Positions 25,437-34,496 of a stretch of 64,000 bases of DNA are shown here, piece by piece; positions within the stretch are counted from its first letter, which is position 1, and every line of letters starts with the position of its first letter. The position numbers and the translations under genes are program-made. Location: NCBI GenBank assembly GCA_003141555.1, contig PLMN01000004.1, forward strand, positions 1 to 64,000, in the 5' to 3' direction. The stretch is from Candidatus Aminicenantota bacterium. Its GTDB lineage: Bacteria > Acidobacteriota > Aminicenantia > Aminicenantales > UBA4085. The notes below the pieces were generated by a model. It did no database searches, was not told the origin of the DNA, and was given only the letters and a program-made list of their open reading frames with translations.

Positions 25437-26843
25437 ATGAACATCCGTTTTTTGGGCGCTGATCGTCAGGTCACCGGCTCGCACCACCTGTTGCGGACGG
25501 ACGGCTCGACCCTGCTGGTCGATTGCGGGCTGTTCCAGGAGCGTCCCTTCCTCGACCGGAACTGGACCCCTTTTCCGGTCCCGCCGCGGGACATCGACTA
25601 TATCCTCCTGACCCATGCCCACCTCGACCATTGCGGGACCATTCCCCGCCTGGTCAAGGAAGGATTCCGGGGCACCGTCTTTGCCACGGCCCCGACGATC
25701 GACTTGGCCCGGATCGTGATCCTGGACTCGGCCCAGATCATGGAAGAAGACGCGGCCTTCAAGAAGAAGCGGCACGCCAAGGAGGGGCGGGTGGCGCCTC
25801 ACCCGGAAATCCCGCTGTACACGGTCGAGGACGCCCGCCGGTCGTTCGAGCTCTTCGAGCCGGTGTCCTATCTCGAGCCGTTCGCCCTCGAGGACGGGAC
25901 CTCCGTCCGATTCTGCGATGCGGGCCACATCCTGGGATCGTCCATGATCAGCCTCGAAACCGCCGGCCCGGAGGCTTCCCGCAGAAAGCTCGTCTTTTCA
26001 GGGGATATCGGCCAATGGAACCGGCCGCTCATCCACGATCCCTCCGTCTTCGAAGCGGCGGACTACGTGATCATGGAATCGACCTACGGCGACCATAACC
26101 ATGATGACCCGCAGCCCGTCGACGAGCTGCTCGCGGCGGTCATCGCCGAGACCGCCGCCCGCGGGGGCAACGTCATCGTCCCGGTGTTCGCCCTGGAGCG
26201 GGCCCAGGAGCTCATGTTTTACATCGGGAGGCTCATCCGCAGCGGCCGCATCCCGCGGCTTCCCGTCTATCTCGACAGCCCGATGGCCGTCGAGGTGACC
26301 GCCGTCTTCGCCCGCTACCCCCAGGACCTCGACCCGGAGGCCGCGGGGCTGGTGGCCGACGGCGCGCGGCCCTTCGACTTCCCCGGCCTCCGGCTCGTGA
26401 CGAAGATCGAGGAATCCAAGGCGATCAACCGGGTTCCCGGGCCGTGCGTCATCCTGGCCGGCTCGGGGATGTGCACCGGGGGCCGGATCAAGCATCACCT
26501 CGCGGCCAACATCTCCCGCCCGGAGTGCACCGTCCTGTTCGTCGGCTACCAGGCCCGGGATACGCTCGGCCGCGAGATCCTCGAAAATGCCCCGACCGAG
26601 ATCCGGATCAACGGCCGCCAGCTCCCGGTCCGGGCCCGCATCGCCCGCATCAACGGGTTCTCGGGGCATGCCGGCCGCGACGGCCTCCTCCGTTGGCTCA
26701 ACGCGTTCAAGTTCGCGCCCCGTCGCCTGTTCCTGGTGCATGGCGAAGAGGATGTCGCCTTGGGGCTGGCCGAGTTCCTAGGCCGCGAAAAATCGTGGGA
26801 GATCACGGTCCCGCGCTACCTCGAGGAGTTCGAGCTCGGCTGA
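25437..26843 (+). CDS. Beta-CASP metallo-beta-lactamase-fold RNase (CPSF/RNase J-like)
   Basis: The 468-residue protein has the metallo-beta-lactamase motif LTHAHLDHCG (H60, H62, D64, H65) and further metal ligands in DAGHILGSSMI and FSGDIG. A beta-CASP insert (ESTYGDHNHDD, FALERAQELMFYI, YLDSPMA) and a C-terminal RMMBL-type part with GSGMCTGGRIKHHL and NGFSGHAGRDGL follow. It belongs to the CPSF73-like bacterial nucleases, acting on RNA in the cytoplasm. The lack of RNase J C-terminal domains argues against RNase J itself. Confidence 0.88.
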   Translation: MNIRFLGADRQVTGSHHLLRTDGSTLLVDCGLFQERPFLDRNWTPFPVPPRDIDYILLTHAHLDHCGTIPRLVKEGFRGTVFATAPTIDLARIVILDSAQIMEEDAAFKKKRHAKEGRVAPHPEIPLYTVEDARRSFELFEPVSYLEPFALEDGTSVRFCDAGHILGSSMISLETAGPEASRRKLVFSGDIGQWNRPLIHDPSVFEAADYVIMESTYGDHNHDDPQPVDELLAAVIAETAARGGNVIVPVFALERAQELMFYIGRLIRSGRIPRLPVYLDSPMAVEVTAVFARYPQDLDPEAAGLVADGARPFDFPGLRLVTKIEESKAINRVPGPCVILAGSGMCTGGRIKHHLAANISRPECTVLFVGYQARDTLGREILENAPTEIRINGRQLPVRARIARINGFSGHAGRDGLLRWLNAFKFAPRRLFLVHGEEDVALGLAEFLGREKSWEITVPRYLEEFELG

Positions 26844-26890
26844 GCTCCGGCCCGGGCGGGCCGGCCGGGCGGCGAACGGCAACAATTCCG

Positions 26891-26919
26891 TTGAAGACCG
26901 GGAGCATCCGGCGTAAAAT
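26891..26919 (+). promoter_or_regulatory. Candidate promoter of the HlyD-TolC operon
   Basis: TTGAAG at 26891-26896, 17 nt, TAAAAT (5 of 6) at 26914-26919. It predicts a leader of about 18 nt to the ATG at 26944. Confidence 0.55.
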
Positions 26920-26943
26920 ACCCAGCTGAAAGCGAACACATCC

Positions 26944-28224
26944 ATGACGCCCGAGATTCGCGCCGCCCGGCGCAGATGGAGCCTGCTCAAGACCATCGAG
27001 CTGTCGATCAGCGTCATCCTCATCATCCTCCTGGCCGCGCTGCTGCTCAAATCCAGCCGCGTCTCCGAGACGGGGGCCGGGGCACCGTTGACCGTCGCTC
27101 TCACCGACATCACCCTGGCCGAGGTCGCCGTCGGCCCGTTCCACGAGTTCCTGCCGGTTGAAGCCACGATCCAGCCCCAGGCCACCGTCTACCTCGACGC
27201 GGCCGAAGGCGGCCGCGTGGAAAAGACGTTCGTCGAAATCGGCTCGGTCGTCAAGGATGGCCAGCCCCTCCTTTTGCTGTCGAACCCCTCCCTGCTCATG
27301 GACATCATGTGGCGGGAATCGGAGCTCTTTCAGCAAAGCAACAATCTCCGCAACACCCGCCTCTCCATGGAACAGTTCCAGCTCCAGCTGAACCAGCAGC
27401 TCAGCGAGCTGGAGAACCAGATCCAAACGCAGAAGAAGCTCTTCGACCGCTACAAGGAGCTGGACAAGGATAGCCTGATCTCCAAGCAGGATTTCGAATC
27501 GGTCCGGGACCAGTACAACTACCTCCTCAAGCGCAAGGACCTGCTGACTCAGAGCCAGAAGAGCGAGCTCAACATCCGCAAAGCCCAGCTCGAGGCCCTC
27601 GAGGAGTCGCTTACCCGGATGCAGGGGAACCTCGATGTGGTCAAGCAGCGCCAGGAGAATCTGACCGTCAAGGCGCCGATGGACGGCCAGATCACCTCCT
27701 TCCTGGCCGAAGTCGGGCAGTCGAAATCCCCGGGCCAGCGCCTCGGCCAGATCGACGTCCTGAACGGGTTCAAGGCCTCGGCCTTCGTCGGGGAGGACTA
27801 CCTCGGCCGGCTCGAGGTCGGACAGCCGGGCGAGTTCTCCCTCGACGGCCGGACGTTCAAGCTCATCGTCAAGAAGCTCTACCCCGAGGTCAAGGACGGC
27901 AAATTCCAGATAGAGCTCGAATTCCGAGGGGAGCGCCCGAAGAGCATCAAGCGCGGACAGACGCTCCATGCCCGCCTCGGCCTCGGCGAGACGGGCCGGG
28001 CCCTGACCATCCCCGAGGGCGACTATCCCAAGACGGCGGGCGGCGCCTGGGTCTACCGGGCGGACCTCGACAAGAAGGAAGCCCTGAAAGTCCGGGTCAC
28101 GCTCGGCCGGCAGGAAGCCGAGGCCATCGAAGTCGTCAAGGGCCTCGCGGCCGGCGAGCGGATCATCGTCCCTCCCTACGACGCCTTCGGGGGGCGCGAC
28201 AAGCTTCTCCTCAAAGACAAATAA
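26944..28224 (+). CDS. HlyD/MacA-type periplasmic adaptor protein
   Basis: The 426-residue protein is anchored by one N-terminal membrane helix (about 17-36). It has a split lipoyl/biotinyl hairpin (around 75-110 and 240-260) separated by a long coiled coil (about 115-235, rich in Gln/Leu/Glu). A beta-barrel and membrane-proximal domain follow to the end. Adaptors of this class join an inner-membrane pump to a TolC channel, and a TolC-like gene follows 15 bp later. No ABC or RND pump gene is adjacent, so the energising partner lies elsewhere or is missing. Confidence 0.88.
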   Translation: MTPEIRAARRRWSLLKTIELSISVILIILLAALLLKSSRVSETGAGAPLTVALTDITLAEVAVGPFHEFLPVEATIQPQATVYLDAAEGGRVEKTFVEIGSVVKDGQPLLLLSNPSLLMDIMWRESELFQQSNNLRNTRLSMEQFQLQLNQQLSELENQIQTQKKLFDRYKELDKDSLISKQDFESVRDQYNYLLKRKDLLTQSQKSELNIRKAQLEALEESLTRMQGNLDVVKQRQENLTVKAPMDGQITSFLAEVGQSKSPGQRLGQIDVLNGFKASAFVGEDYLGRLEVGQPGEFSLDGRTFKLIVKKLYPEVKDGKFQIELEFRGERPKSIKRGQTLHARLGLGETGRALTIPEGDYPKTAGGAWVYRADLDKKEALKVRVTLGRQEAEAIEVVKGLAAGERIIVPPYDAFGGRDKLLLKDK

Positions 28225-28239
28225 GGAGGATCGAATCCC

Positions 28240-29820
28240 ATGCTCAAATCTCCGTGCGCCATCCTTCTGCTCGCTGCGGCCCTCGTCCTCCCTGCCGGAA
28301 GTGCGACCGCCGCCCCGCGGGACCAGGAACGGGAGACGGCCCTCAGCCTCCAGGACTGCATCGTCGCCGCTCTCAAGAACAACCTCGGCGTGGCCGTCGA
28401 AATCATCACCCCGCGGCTGGCCGAGATGAACTTGGCCTTCACCCAGGAAAAGTACATCCCCGGACTGTCCTTCGGGTTCAGCTCGGCCAACACGAGCTCC
28501 GCCTCGTTCTCCTGGCTCACCTCCGCCGCCACCGTCGCCTCGCTGGAGAATGATTATTCCGCCACGGTTTCTCAGCTCGTCCCGACGGGAGGGCGCTTCA
28601 CGGCCTCGCTGTCCTCCTATAAAAGCGACTCCAACCTCAGCTTCCAGACGATCAATCCCCGCTACGGGAGCACACTGAGCTTCAGCTTCTGGCAACCGCT
28701 CCTCCGCAACTTCGGGATCGCCCTCACCAACCAGGACATCGTCGTCGCCCGGAACAACCTCGACATCAACGAGACCCAGTTCCGGAGCGTCCTCCAGGAC
28801 GCCATTTTCCGGGTGGAGCAGGCCTACTGGACGCTCGTCTACAGCATCGAGAGCCTCGAGGTGCGCCGCCAGTCGCTCGGCCTCGCCCGGGACCTGCTGA
28901 CCAAGAACCAGCGCGAGGCCGACGTGGGGACCATCGCCCCGATCGAGATCCTGAACGCCGCGGCCGAGGTCGCCACGCGGGAGGCGGACATCCTCCAGGC
29001 CGAGACCCAGGTCGCCACGAGCCAGGACCAGCTTCTGACGTTAATGAATCCGCACGCGGGGGACGGGAAGCCCCGGCCGGGCCGGATCGTCCCGACCGAC
29101 AAGCCCGACTACGAGAAGCGCTCTCCGGATCTCGACGCCTGCGTCGCGACCGCCCTGGATAACCGGACCGATCTCCAGGTCGCGAAGCTCGACCTCCGGA
29201 ACAAGGAGATCGGGTATGACTATGCCCGCAACCAGCTCCTGCCCGACCTGAGCCTTTCGGTCTCGTACTGGAGCCCCGGCCTGTCCGGGACCCAGATCCT
29301 CTACCAGGACGACAACCCGCTCACGGGGGTCATTATCGGGACGGTGCCGAGCGGCGCCCGGGCATCGCTCCTCGACGCGCTCGGGTTCAAGTACAAGAAT
29401 TATTCGATCGGGCTGTCGCTCAGCATCCCGATCAACAACCTGATCAACAAGGAGCATTACGCCCAGATCCGGCTCCTCTATGACCAGGCGAAGCTCCGCA
29501 TCGAAAACCTGGAGCAGCAGGTGTTCCTCGAGATCCGGAACGCGATCCGGGCTGTGGACCTGAACTACAAAAGCGTCCAAGCCTACCGGGTCGCCCGGGA
29601 GCTCGCCGAGCGCAGGCTCCAGGGCGAGGAGAAGAAGCTCAAGGTCGGCCTGACGACGAATTACCTCGTCCTGTGGCAGCAGCGTGACCTGGCCAACGCC
29701 CAGAGCGCGGAGCTCAAGTCCCTCATCGATTACAACCTCTCCCTGAGCGCGCTGGAGCGGACCCTCGGGACGAGTCTCAAGACGAAGAACATCAACCTCG
29801 CCGAAATCATTGATCGATAA
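28240..29820 (+). CDS. TolC-family outer-membrane efflux channel
   Basis: The 526-residue product has a signal peptide (about 1-26, ending SATAAPR). Two OEP-type repeats of long amphipathic helices are visible around 130-270 and 330-510, with short beta segments such as YGSTLSFSFWQPLLRNFG. It forms the trimeric outer-membrane/periplasmic tunnel for the adaptor encoded upstream. A strong AAGGAGGA site (28223-28230) precedes the ATG by 9 nt and overlaps the adaptor stop region, so both are translated from one message. Confidence 0.88.
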   Translation: MLKSPCAILLLAAALVLPAGSATAAPRDQERETALSLQDCIVAALKNNLGVAVEIITPRLAEMNLAFTQEKYIPGLSFGFSSANTSSASFSWLTSAATVASLENDYSATVSQLVPTGGRFTASLSSYKSDSNLSFQTINPRYGSTLSFSFWQPLLRNFGIALTNQDIVVARNNLDINETQFRSVLQDAIFRVEQAYWTLVYSIESLEVRRQSLGLARDLLTKNQREADVGTIAPIEILNAAAEVATREADILQAETQVATSQDQLLTLMNPHAGDGKPRPGRIVPTDKPDYEKRSPDLDACVATALDNRTDLQVAKLDLRNKEIGYDYARNQLLPDLSLSVSYWSPGLSGTQILYQDDNPLTGVIIGTVPSGARASLLDALGFKYKNYSIGLSLSIPINNLINKEHYAQIRLLYDQAKLRIENLEQQVFLEIRNAIRAVDLNYKSVQAYRVARELAERRLQGEEKKLKVGLTTNYLVLWQQRDLANAQSAELKSLIDYNLSLSALERTLGTSLKTKNINLAEIIDR

Positions 29821-29830
29821 GGAGGTCGCC

Positions 29831-31690
29831 ATGGCCAGATCCCGGATCCTTTGGCTCGCCCTCCTGATCCTGCTCGCCGCCGGGGCTTCCCTGCCCCAGG
29901 CCGCGGGGACGGTTCCCCTCAAGATCTTCCCCGAGCCGCTGAATGAGGGCCGCATCACCCCTCTCTTCTACGGCAACTTCATCGAGCTTCTCGACGATCT
30001 CATCCCCGGCATGTGGGCCGAGATGCTGGGGAATCGGGGTTTCGAAGGGGTCGAGCCCACGGCCGGCTGGGTTTACCATCAGGGCGCCCGCAATCTCGGC
30101 GACCGCGACTGGGACCCCGATCCGTCCTGGACGCTCGACGCCGAGAAGCCGTTCAACGCCTTGCGTTCCGCCCGCCTGACCGCGGCCGCGGGGAAGCCGG
30201 GCCGGCTCGTCCAGGGCGGCCTGGCCGTCCGTCAGGGGATGACCTACCGGTTCTCCGGCTGGTTCCGATCCGACGCGCCGGGCCTGGAGACGGCCGTGAC
30301 CCTCAAGGCGGCCCTGCCCGACGGACACTGGATGACCTTGGGGACCGTCCCTCTTCCTCCGGCCGGAGCCGACTGGTCCAGGAGGGAAGCGACCTTCACG
30401 TCGTCCGGGACGACCGACCGGGCCGTCTTCGAGCTCTCGGTCCGGGGCTCCGGGCATCTCCGGGCCGACAAGCTTTCACTGATGCCCGGGGACGCGGTCG
30501 ACGGCTGGCGCAGAGACGTCGTCGATGCCACCCGGGAGATGCGCCCGGCCATCCTGCGCTGGGGCGGATCGACCGTCGACCCCGGCGGATACAAATGGAA
30601 GGACGGGATCGGCGAGCGGGACCGGCGCTCGCCCTTCCGCAACCCCGTCTGGGGCCGGTTGGACACGATGGACGTGGGGATCGAAGAGATCCTCTCGTTC
30701 TGCCGGGCCGTCGGCGCCGAGCCGCTTGTCTGCGTCTCCTTCGGCGACGGGCCGGCCAGCGCCCGGGACATGGTCGAATACCTCAACGGGCCGGCTTCCA
30801 CCCCGTGGGGCCGAAAGCGCGCCGACAACGGCCATCCCGCCCCGTATGGCGTTAAGTACTGGCAGGTCGGCAACGAAATCGACGAGCCGGGCTACCCGGC
30901 CCGCTGCGCCGAATTCTGCCGCGTGGTCAGGGCGGCCGAACCGGCGGCCGTGATCCTGACGTCCTTCCCGACGCCGGAATTGATCGACCAGGTCAAGGAC
31001 GCGGCCGATCTATACTGCCCTCACTACTACCGATCCGACCTGCAGGGCGTCGACGAGGACATCACCCGGCTGCAGGCCCTGCTGCGGGCCAAGATCCCCG
31101 GCCGTCCGGTCCGGCTCGGAGTTACCGAGTGGAACATCGATGCGGGCTCCTGGGGACTCGGCCGGGGCCGGCTTTATACGCTGAGCTGCGCCCTGTTCGA
31201 GGCCCGCTTCCTCAACCTCCTCCACCGCCATGCCGACATCATCGCCCTGGCCACGCGGTCCAACCTCTGCAACAGCTTCTGCGGGGGGACGATCCAAACG
31301 AATGCGGCCGGTCTCTTCCGCATTCCCGCCTTCCACGTCATGGCCCTCTATGCCGGCCATTCCAAGCCGGTGCCGGTGCGGATCAGCGAGCCTCCGGCGG
31401 GGGTCGACGTCTCGGCCTGCGCGGCCGAGGACCGCCGCTCGGCGACGGTCTTCATCGTCAACACCCGCAAGGAGCCCGTCGACCTGGAGATCGACGCCTC
31501 CGCCCTTGCCCCGGGCATGGACGTCGTCGAGGCCCGGTGCTTGGCCGATGCCCAGGACCGCCGCCAGCCCGACGTGATCAATTTCTGGGACCACCCGGAT
31601 CGCGTCCGGGTGGGGCCCGCCGCGCGCGTCGGGAGAGCGGTGCGCGCGCCCGCGCTGTCGGTCACGGTCGTGGATTGCGCCGCCCGCTGA
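29831..31690 (+). CDS. Secreted GH51 alpha-L-arabinofuranosidase
   Basis: The 619-residue product has a signal peptide (about 1-26) and the early GH51 segment ITPLFYGNFIELLDD. A CBM4_9-like insert follows (about 100-220), then the GH-A catalytic barrel with the acid/base E349 in YWQVGNEID and the nucleophile E433 in GVTEWNID, and a C-terminal beta domain. GH51 enzymes release terminal arabinose from arabinan or arabinoxylan. The AAGGAGG site at 29819-29825 selects the ATG at 29831 over an in-frame TTG at 29810. It is convergent with the corrinoid cluster, 25 bp apart. Confidence 0.9.
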   Translation: MARSRILWLALLILLAAGASLPQAAGTVPLKIFPEPLNEGRITPLFYGNFIELLDDLIPGMWAEMLGNRGFEGVEPTAGWVYHQGARNLGDRDWDPDPSWTLDAEKPFNALRSARLTAAAGKPGRLVQGGLAVRQGMTYRFSGWFRSDAPGLETAVTLKAALPDGHWMTLGTVPLPPAGADWSRREATFTSSGTTDRAVFELSVRGSGHLRADKLSLMPGDAVDGWRRDVVDATREMRPAILRWGGSTVDPGGYKWKDGIGERDRRSPFRNPVWGRLDTMDVGIEEILSFCRAVGAEPLVCVSFGDGPASARDMVEYLNGPASTPWGRKRADNGHPAPYGVKYWQVGNEIDEPGYPARCAEFCRVVRAAEPAAVILTSFPTPELIDQVKDAADLYCPHYYRSDLQGVDEDITRLQALLRAKIPGRPVRLGVTEWNIDAGSWGLGRGRLYTLSCALFEARFLNLLHRHADIIALATRSNLCNSFCGGTIQTNAAGLFRIPAFHVMALYAGHSKPVPVRISEPPAGVDVSACAAEDRRSATVFIVNTRKEPVDLEIDASALAPGMDVVEARCLADAQDRRQPDVINFWDHPDRVRVGPAARVGRAVRAPALSVTVVDCAAR

Positions 31691-31715
31691 CGGGGCTTGC
31701 CGGCCTCGAGGATCT

Positions 31716-32339
31716 TCAGGAGATCGGCGGCCGAGCGGTTCCCGGGAGCCGGCGGGTGGTCAGGGTGCGGTCGGCAAACAGATTGATCCGGAATGAGTTC
31801 GATTTCCGGGGGATCATCATGCAGGACTCGTTCAGCCGCACGCCCGCCGCGGTGGCGTCCACTCGGCTGAAGACGAAGCGCTGTTCCTCGAGCGGCCAGC
31901 CCCGGTAGCCCGGGCTGAACCGCCGGCCCGGCCAAAGACCCCGGCCGAGGGCTTCGGCCACGATCCGCCGTTCGACCGTCTTGAAGATCTGGACGATGGC
32001 CGCCGTGCCGAACGCGTCGAGCAGCAGCCCCCGGAGCATGTCCCCGTCCCTGAACTGGCGCTCGACCTCGTCCTCGAGAGCCGGGCCGATCGTGCTGATG
32101 CCCAAGGCCACCTGGACCGCCTTGTCGAAGATGCGGTGGCCGTTCGTCTCCCGATGGGGGAGGATCGTGTAGACGGCCCGGGGAGAGAGGAGCGACCGGA
32201 CTTCAGGCTCGATTTCCTCGATCATCCGGAGGAGGACGGGTGAGGCCGAAGCCCGACCGTTCCGCGAGCCGACGCGGATCAGGATATGATTCTCGTCCCA
32301 GCGGAAAGCGAAATCGGTGAGGAGGATCTGTTCCGACAT
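31716..32339 (-). CDS. MetH activation-domain-like protein (stand-alone)
   Basis: The 207-residue soluble protein resembles the vitamin B12-dependent methionine synthase activation domain and stand-alone relatives such as Thermotoga TM0269. It shows TIGPALEDEVERQF, LLLDAFGTAAI, and the SAM-site region RRFSPGYRGWPLEEQ followed by RLNESCMMIPRKSNSF. In MetH this domain binds SAM and supports reductive remethylation of cob(II)alamin. It is the last gene of the corrinoid methyltransferase operon, 12 bp after the MttB-family gene. It may be a second, SAM-linked reactivation factor for the corrinoid protein, or a methyl-transfer scaffold; both are inference. Confidence 0.75.
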   Translation of the reverse strand: MSEQILLTDFAFRWDENHILIRVGSRNGRASASPVLLRMIEEIEPEVRSLLSPRAVYTILPHRETNGHRIFDKAVQVALGISTIGPALEDEVERQFRDGDMLRGLLLDAFGTAAIVQIFKTVERRIVAEALGRGLWPGRRFSPGYRGWPLEEQRFVFSRVDATAAGVRLNESCMMIPRKSNSFRINLFADRTLTTRRLPGTARPPIS

Positions 32340-32351
32340 GGCGGTGTGACC

Positions 32352-33818
32352 TCAGTCGAGCTCCGGCAGTCGGTCGAGGCCGTTCCGCCGGGCGTCGGTT
32401 TCCATGATACTCCTGAGCTCCGCGCGCAGGGCGGGATCGGGGAGGTTCGGGGGAAGGGCCTCGAGGAGCGTCCTGACCCGTTCCGCGGCCCGATCGCCGA
32501 TGGATTTTCGCCCCGCGCCCTCCCAGGCGTCATACGTGTCCCGGTCGGCGAGCACGGCGGGGATGTGCTCGGCCCGGTACCAAGTCCGGGTGTGGGGCAT
32601 GGTCAAGAACTGGGTGTCCGGCCGGATCCCGGCGAACAGGTGCTCGGCGATCGGCTCCTCGCGCTGGGCGACGCCGGCCAGGAGGCGGTAGGCCATCCCG
32701 CAGATGTCGTTGTCGATGAGGAGCTTTTCCGAGCTCATGGTGCTTTCGAAGTCCATCATGCCCGGGCCCGAAACGACGTTGATCCCGGCGAGCGCGGCCA
32801 GCACGGCCCCGATGCCCGTCTCGAAGCCCGATTGGGCGTCATGAAGCTTGGCGTCGCTTAAGCCCATGTAGGCGTGGGTCGGGAGCTTGAGGGCTTTCCC
32901 GATCTGGGCGTAGGCCAGGTCGAGCATCATGGTCTCCATGGCCCCCATGGGCGTCGTGCCCTTGCGCATGTCGAAGCTCGCCGGAGAGCCGCCGAAGACG
33001 ACCGGCGAGCCCCGACGCGCGAGCTGGCAGATGACGAGGCCCGACAGGTTTTCGACCGTGTGCTGGACGAGGGCCCCCGCGAGGGTCACGGGCGCCGTCG
33101 CCCCGGTCAGGCTCATCGAGATGAGCTCCGAAGGCACGCCCGCCCGGGCGGCGTCGATCAGACTCTGGGCGGTCAGGTTGCTCCACTTCAGGGGCGGGGA
33201 GGGGCAGGCGTCGAAGATGGCCAGGGGTTTGCGCCGGAGCTCCTCGCTCCCGCCGCGGACCGCGGCCAGCATGTCGAGCATCGGCTTGAATCCTTCCACC
33301 CGGAACGTCCCCGTGACGGACGGCTTGGCGGAATAGAGAAGCCCGAGGTAGAGCCGATAGCTGTCGCCGACAATGGGCGGGACGTCGGAGGAGATGAGGG
33401 CCGTGCTCTGGAGATGGATGTGCTCGCAGGCGTCCGTCAGGCGGACGAGCCGGACGACGTCGGAGGTGAGGCCTTTCCGCTCGCGGCCGGTCGCGGAATC
33501 GAGGACCCGCGGGGCGGCGGACCCGGGGTCGAAATGGACCTCGTCCCCGCCGATCGAAAGCTCCCGGGCGCCGGACCGGTCCCAGACCGAGAACGAGGCG
33601 GGGGTGGCCGCCAGGCAGTCCTCGACGAGGCGGGGCGCGATCCGGACCCTGAGGGACGACGCATCGACCGGCATCCCGGCCTCCCGGAAAAGCCCCCGGG
33701 CTTCGCCGTTCTCCACGAAGACGCCTTCGCGATCGAGGATCGTGAACGCCTCGCCGACGATCTTGTCGACGAATTCCCGGCTCAGGAGCTCGATCCTGGG
33801 GCGCAGGGCGGGGATCAT
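32352..33818 (-). CDS. MttB-family (trimethylamine/quaternary amine) corrinoid-dependent methyltransferase, non-pyrrolysine
   Basis: The 488-residue protein matches the MttB superfamily in length and in segments such as VFGGSPASFDMRKGTTPMGA (about 274-293) and THAYMGLSDAKLHDAQSGFE (about 314-333). The region where archaeal MttB holds pyrrolysine is read through by sense codons; no in-frame stop occurs. Non-Pyl members demethylate quaternary amines such as glycine betaine (MtgB), proline betaine (MtpB) or carnitine, passing the methyl to a partner corrinoid protein. That partner is encoded directly upstream with a 4-bp overlap. The substrate is not determined. Confidence 0.88.
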   Translation of the reverse strand: MIPALRPRIELLSREFVDKIVGEAFTILDREGVFVENGEARGLFREAGMPVDASSLRVRIAPRLVEDCLAATPASFSVWDRSGARELSIGGDEVHFDPGSAAPRVLDSATGRERKGLTSDVVRLVRLTDACEHIHLQSTALISSDVPPIVGDSYRLYLGLLYSAKPSVTGTFRVEGFKPMLDMLAAVRGGSEELRRKPLAIFDACPSPPLKWSNLTAQSLIDAARAGVPSELISMSLTGATAPVTLAGALVQHTVENLSGLVICQLARRGSPVVFGGSPASFDMRKGTTPMGAMETMMLDLAYAQIGKALKLPTHAYMGLSDAKLHDAQSGFETGIGAVLAALAGINVVSGPGMMDFESTMSSEKLLIDNDICGMAYRLLAGVAQREEPIAEHLFAGIRPDTQFLTMPHTRTWYRAEHIPAVLADRDTYDAWEGAGRKSIGDRAAERVRTLLEALPPNLPDPALRAELRSIMETDARRNGLDRLPELD

Positions 33819-34480
33819 GACGACCTCTTCTCCGCGACGAGCTCCCCGGCCCGGGCTACGGCCGCCAGGGCGTTCTCCCCGTAGCCGTCCGCACCGATGT
33901 CCGCGGCCCAGGCGCGGTTGGCAGGCGCGCCGCCGACGAGGACCTTGAACCGGTCGCGCAGGCCGCGTTCCCGGAGCCTCTCGATGACCCGGCGCTGGCC
34001 GAGCATCGTGGTCGTCAGGAGGGCCGAGAGGCCGATGACGTCGGCGCGCGCCTCCACGGCCGCGTCGATGAAGCGGTCGGGCTTGACGTCGGCCCCCAGG
34101 TCGACGACGTCGAAGGCGTTGGCCGCGAGCATCGAGGCGACGAGGTTCTTGCCGATGTCGTGGATGTCGCCCTCGATCGTCCCGATGACGATCCGGCCGC
34201 GGGACAGGCCGACGGCCGCCGAAGCTTCCAAAGCCGGCTTGAGAACGGCCATGGCCGCCTTCATGCAGGCCGCGCTGCTGATCAGCTCCGGCAGGAAGTA
34301 ATCGCCGCTCTCCCAGAGGAGACCGACCCGCCGGATGCCGGGAATGTAGCCCTTTTCGATCACGTCCTGCAGGTCAAGGCGGTCCTCGAGGGCTCTCCGG
34401 GCCAAGCCGGCGGCCGCCTCGGGATCGCCGACGACGATGGCTTCGGCCATGCGCCCGTAGATCGCGTTCAGGTCATCCAT
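33815..34480 (-). CDS. Corrinoid (B12-binding) methyl-carrier protein, MtbC/MtqC family
   Basis: The 221-residue protein has the helical cap domain (about 1-88) and a Rossmann-type cobalamin domain (about 95-215). The latter carries the lower-ligand motif GDIHDIG (D105, H107, G110), GLSALLTTTM and VGGAPAN. It carries the methyl group on cobalt between the MttB-family enzyme and an acceptor methyltransferase. Overlap with the methyltransferase gene (4 bp) and 16-bp spacing from the reactivase gene show a single operon. Confidence 0.93.
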   Translation of the reverse strand: MDDLNAIYGRMAEAIVVGDPEAAAGLARRALEDRLDLQDVIEKGYIPGIRRVGLLWESGDYFLPELISSAACMKAAMAVLKPALEASAAVGLSRGRIVIGTIEGDIHDIGKNLVASMLAANAFDVVDLGADVKPDRFIDAAVEARADVIGLSALLTTTMLGQRRVIERLRERGLRDRFKVLVGGAPANRAWAADIGADGYGENALAAVARAGELVAEKRSS

Positions 34481-34496
34481 ATCTCAACACTCCTTG

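Noticed and set aside
32352-33818. Pyrrolysine in the MttB-family protein.
   Set aside because: The reading frame is uninterrupted through the region where archaeal MttB has its amber codon, and no pyl genes are visible.
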